Source: Paucibacter sp963740455 (lineage in GTDB: Bacteria; Pseudomonadota; Gammaproteobacteria; Burkholderiales; Burkholderiaceae_C). Taken from it: a stretch of 64,000 bases of DNA. Where the stretch lies: NCBI GenBank assembly GCA_963740455.1, contig CAVUEF010000010.1, forward strand, positions 1 to 64,000. The letters run 5' to 3'. The notes under the pieces were generated by a model that had not been told where the DNA came from, made no database searches, and worked only from the letters and a program-made list of their open reading frames with translations. This document shows, piece by piece, positions 63,995 to 64,000 of this stretch (positions are counted from its first letter, which is position 1; each line of letters opens with the position of its first letter). The position numbers and the translations under genes were made by a program.

Positions 63995-64000
63995 CGGGTT

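Larger units (their letters stand above)
55424..64000. mobile_element. Prophage-like element integrated at tRNA-His (left end; continues past window)
   Basis: An integrase adjoining tRNA-His, an excisionase-like gene, and a long run of minus-strand genes typical of temperate-phage early regions (exonuclease, recombination ATPase, RecT, PD-(D/E)XK nuclease, small unknown proteins). The genes overlap or nearly abut, unlike the host region. No structural or lysis genes or repressor appear within the window, and the other att site is beyond it. Confidence 0.85.

Overview
The window is high-GC, densely coded DNA from a betaproteobacterium, most likely order Burkholderiales. This rests on the dapC-dapD-pilU-dapE-prmB order, an EF-P with Arg32 next to its rhamnosyltransferase EarP, a cyanide-insensitive-type bd oxidase, and two PEP-CTERM surface proteins. 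I cannot name the genus.

Layout. 1-3.0 kb: selD (cut by the window edge) divergent from tungstate transporter genes tupB-tupC-tupA; selD, tupB and tupC carry single-base frameshifts. 3.0-5.1 kb: lexA with a small helix-hairpin-helix gene, divergent from an asparaginase across two LexA-box-like sites. 5.1-6.2 kb: a PEP-CTERM protein behind a sigma-54-type promoter. 6.4-14.2 kb: yheS, prmB, dapE, pilU, dapD, dapC, queF, all on the minus strand. 14.3-21.1 kb: smc-zipA-ligA. 21.2-26.8 kb: M20 amidohydrolase, DUF167, HpaI-type aldolase, FadB/FadJ-type enzyme, zinc alcohol dehydrogenase. 26.8-30.9 kb: a second PEP-CTERM gene (frameshifted) with the same promoter design, then a large subtilisin-like lipoprotein. 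30.9-31.4 kb: a worn transposase relic. 31.4-43.5 kb: cioBA, a PaiB-like protein, ETF-QO, SDR, DUF480, thioesterase, a PAS-LuxR regulator divergent from scoAB, pyrD, tdk, aroG. 43.6-55.5 kb: rpiA, mnmC, efp-earP, uvrC, a TonB-like lipoprotein followed by a 77-bp tandem repeat, pgsA, a DMT exporter, hupB, tRNA-Val, ppiD, tRNA-His.

55.4-64.0 kb: the end of a prophage or related element integrated at tRNA-His. Its tyrosine recombinase reads antisense into the tRNA gene. Behind it, all on the minus strand, come an excisionase-like gene, a DEDDh exonuclease, an SMC/RecF-like ATPase, RecT, a Cas4/AddB-like PD-(D/E)XK nuclease with four candidate Fe-S cysteines, and an LPD29-type protein. This is an early recombination module; the far end of the element lies outside the window.

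The most interesting signals are the shared sigma-54 promoter plus 17-bp upstream motif at both PEP-CTERM genes, the hairpin-bearing 77-bp repeat, the palindrome between the LuxR regulator and scoA, and the integrase/tRNA-His overlap. No CRISPR array, rRNA or obviously new defence system was seen.
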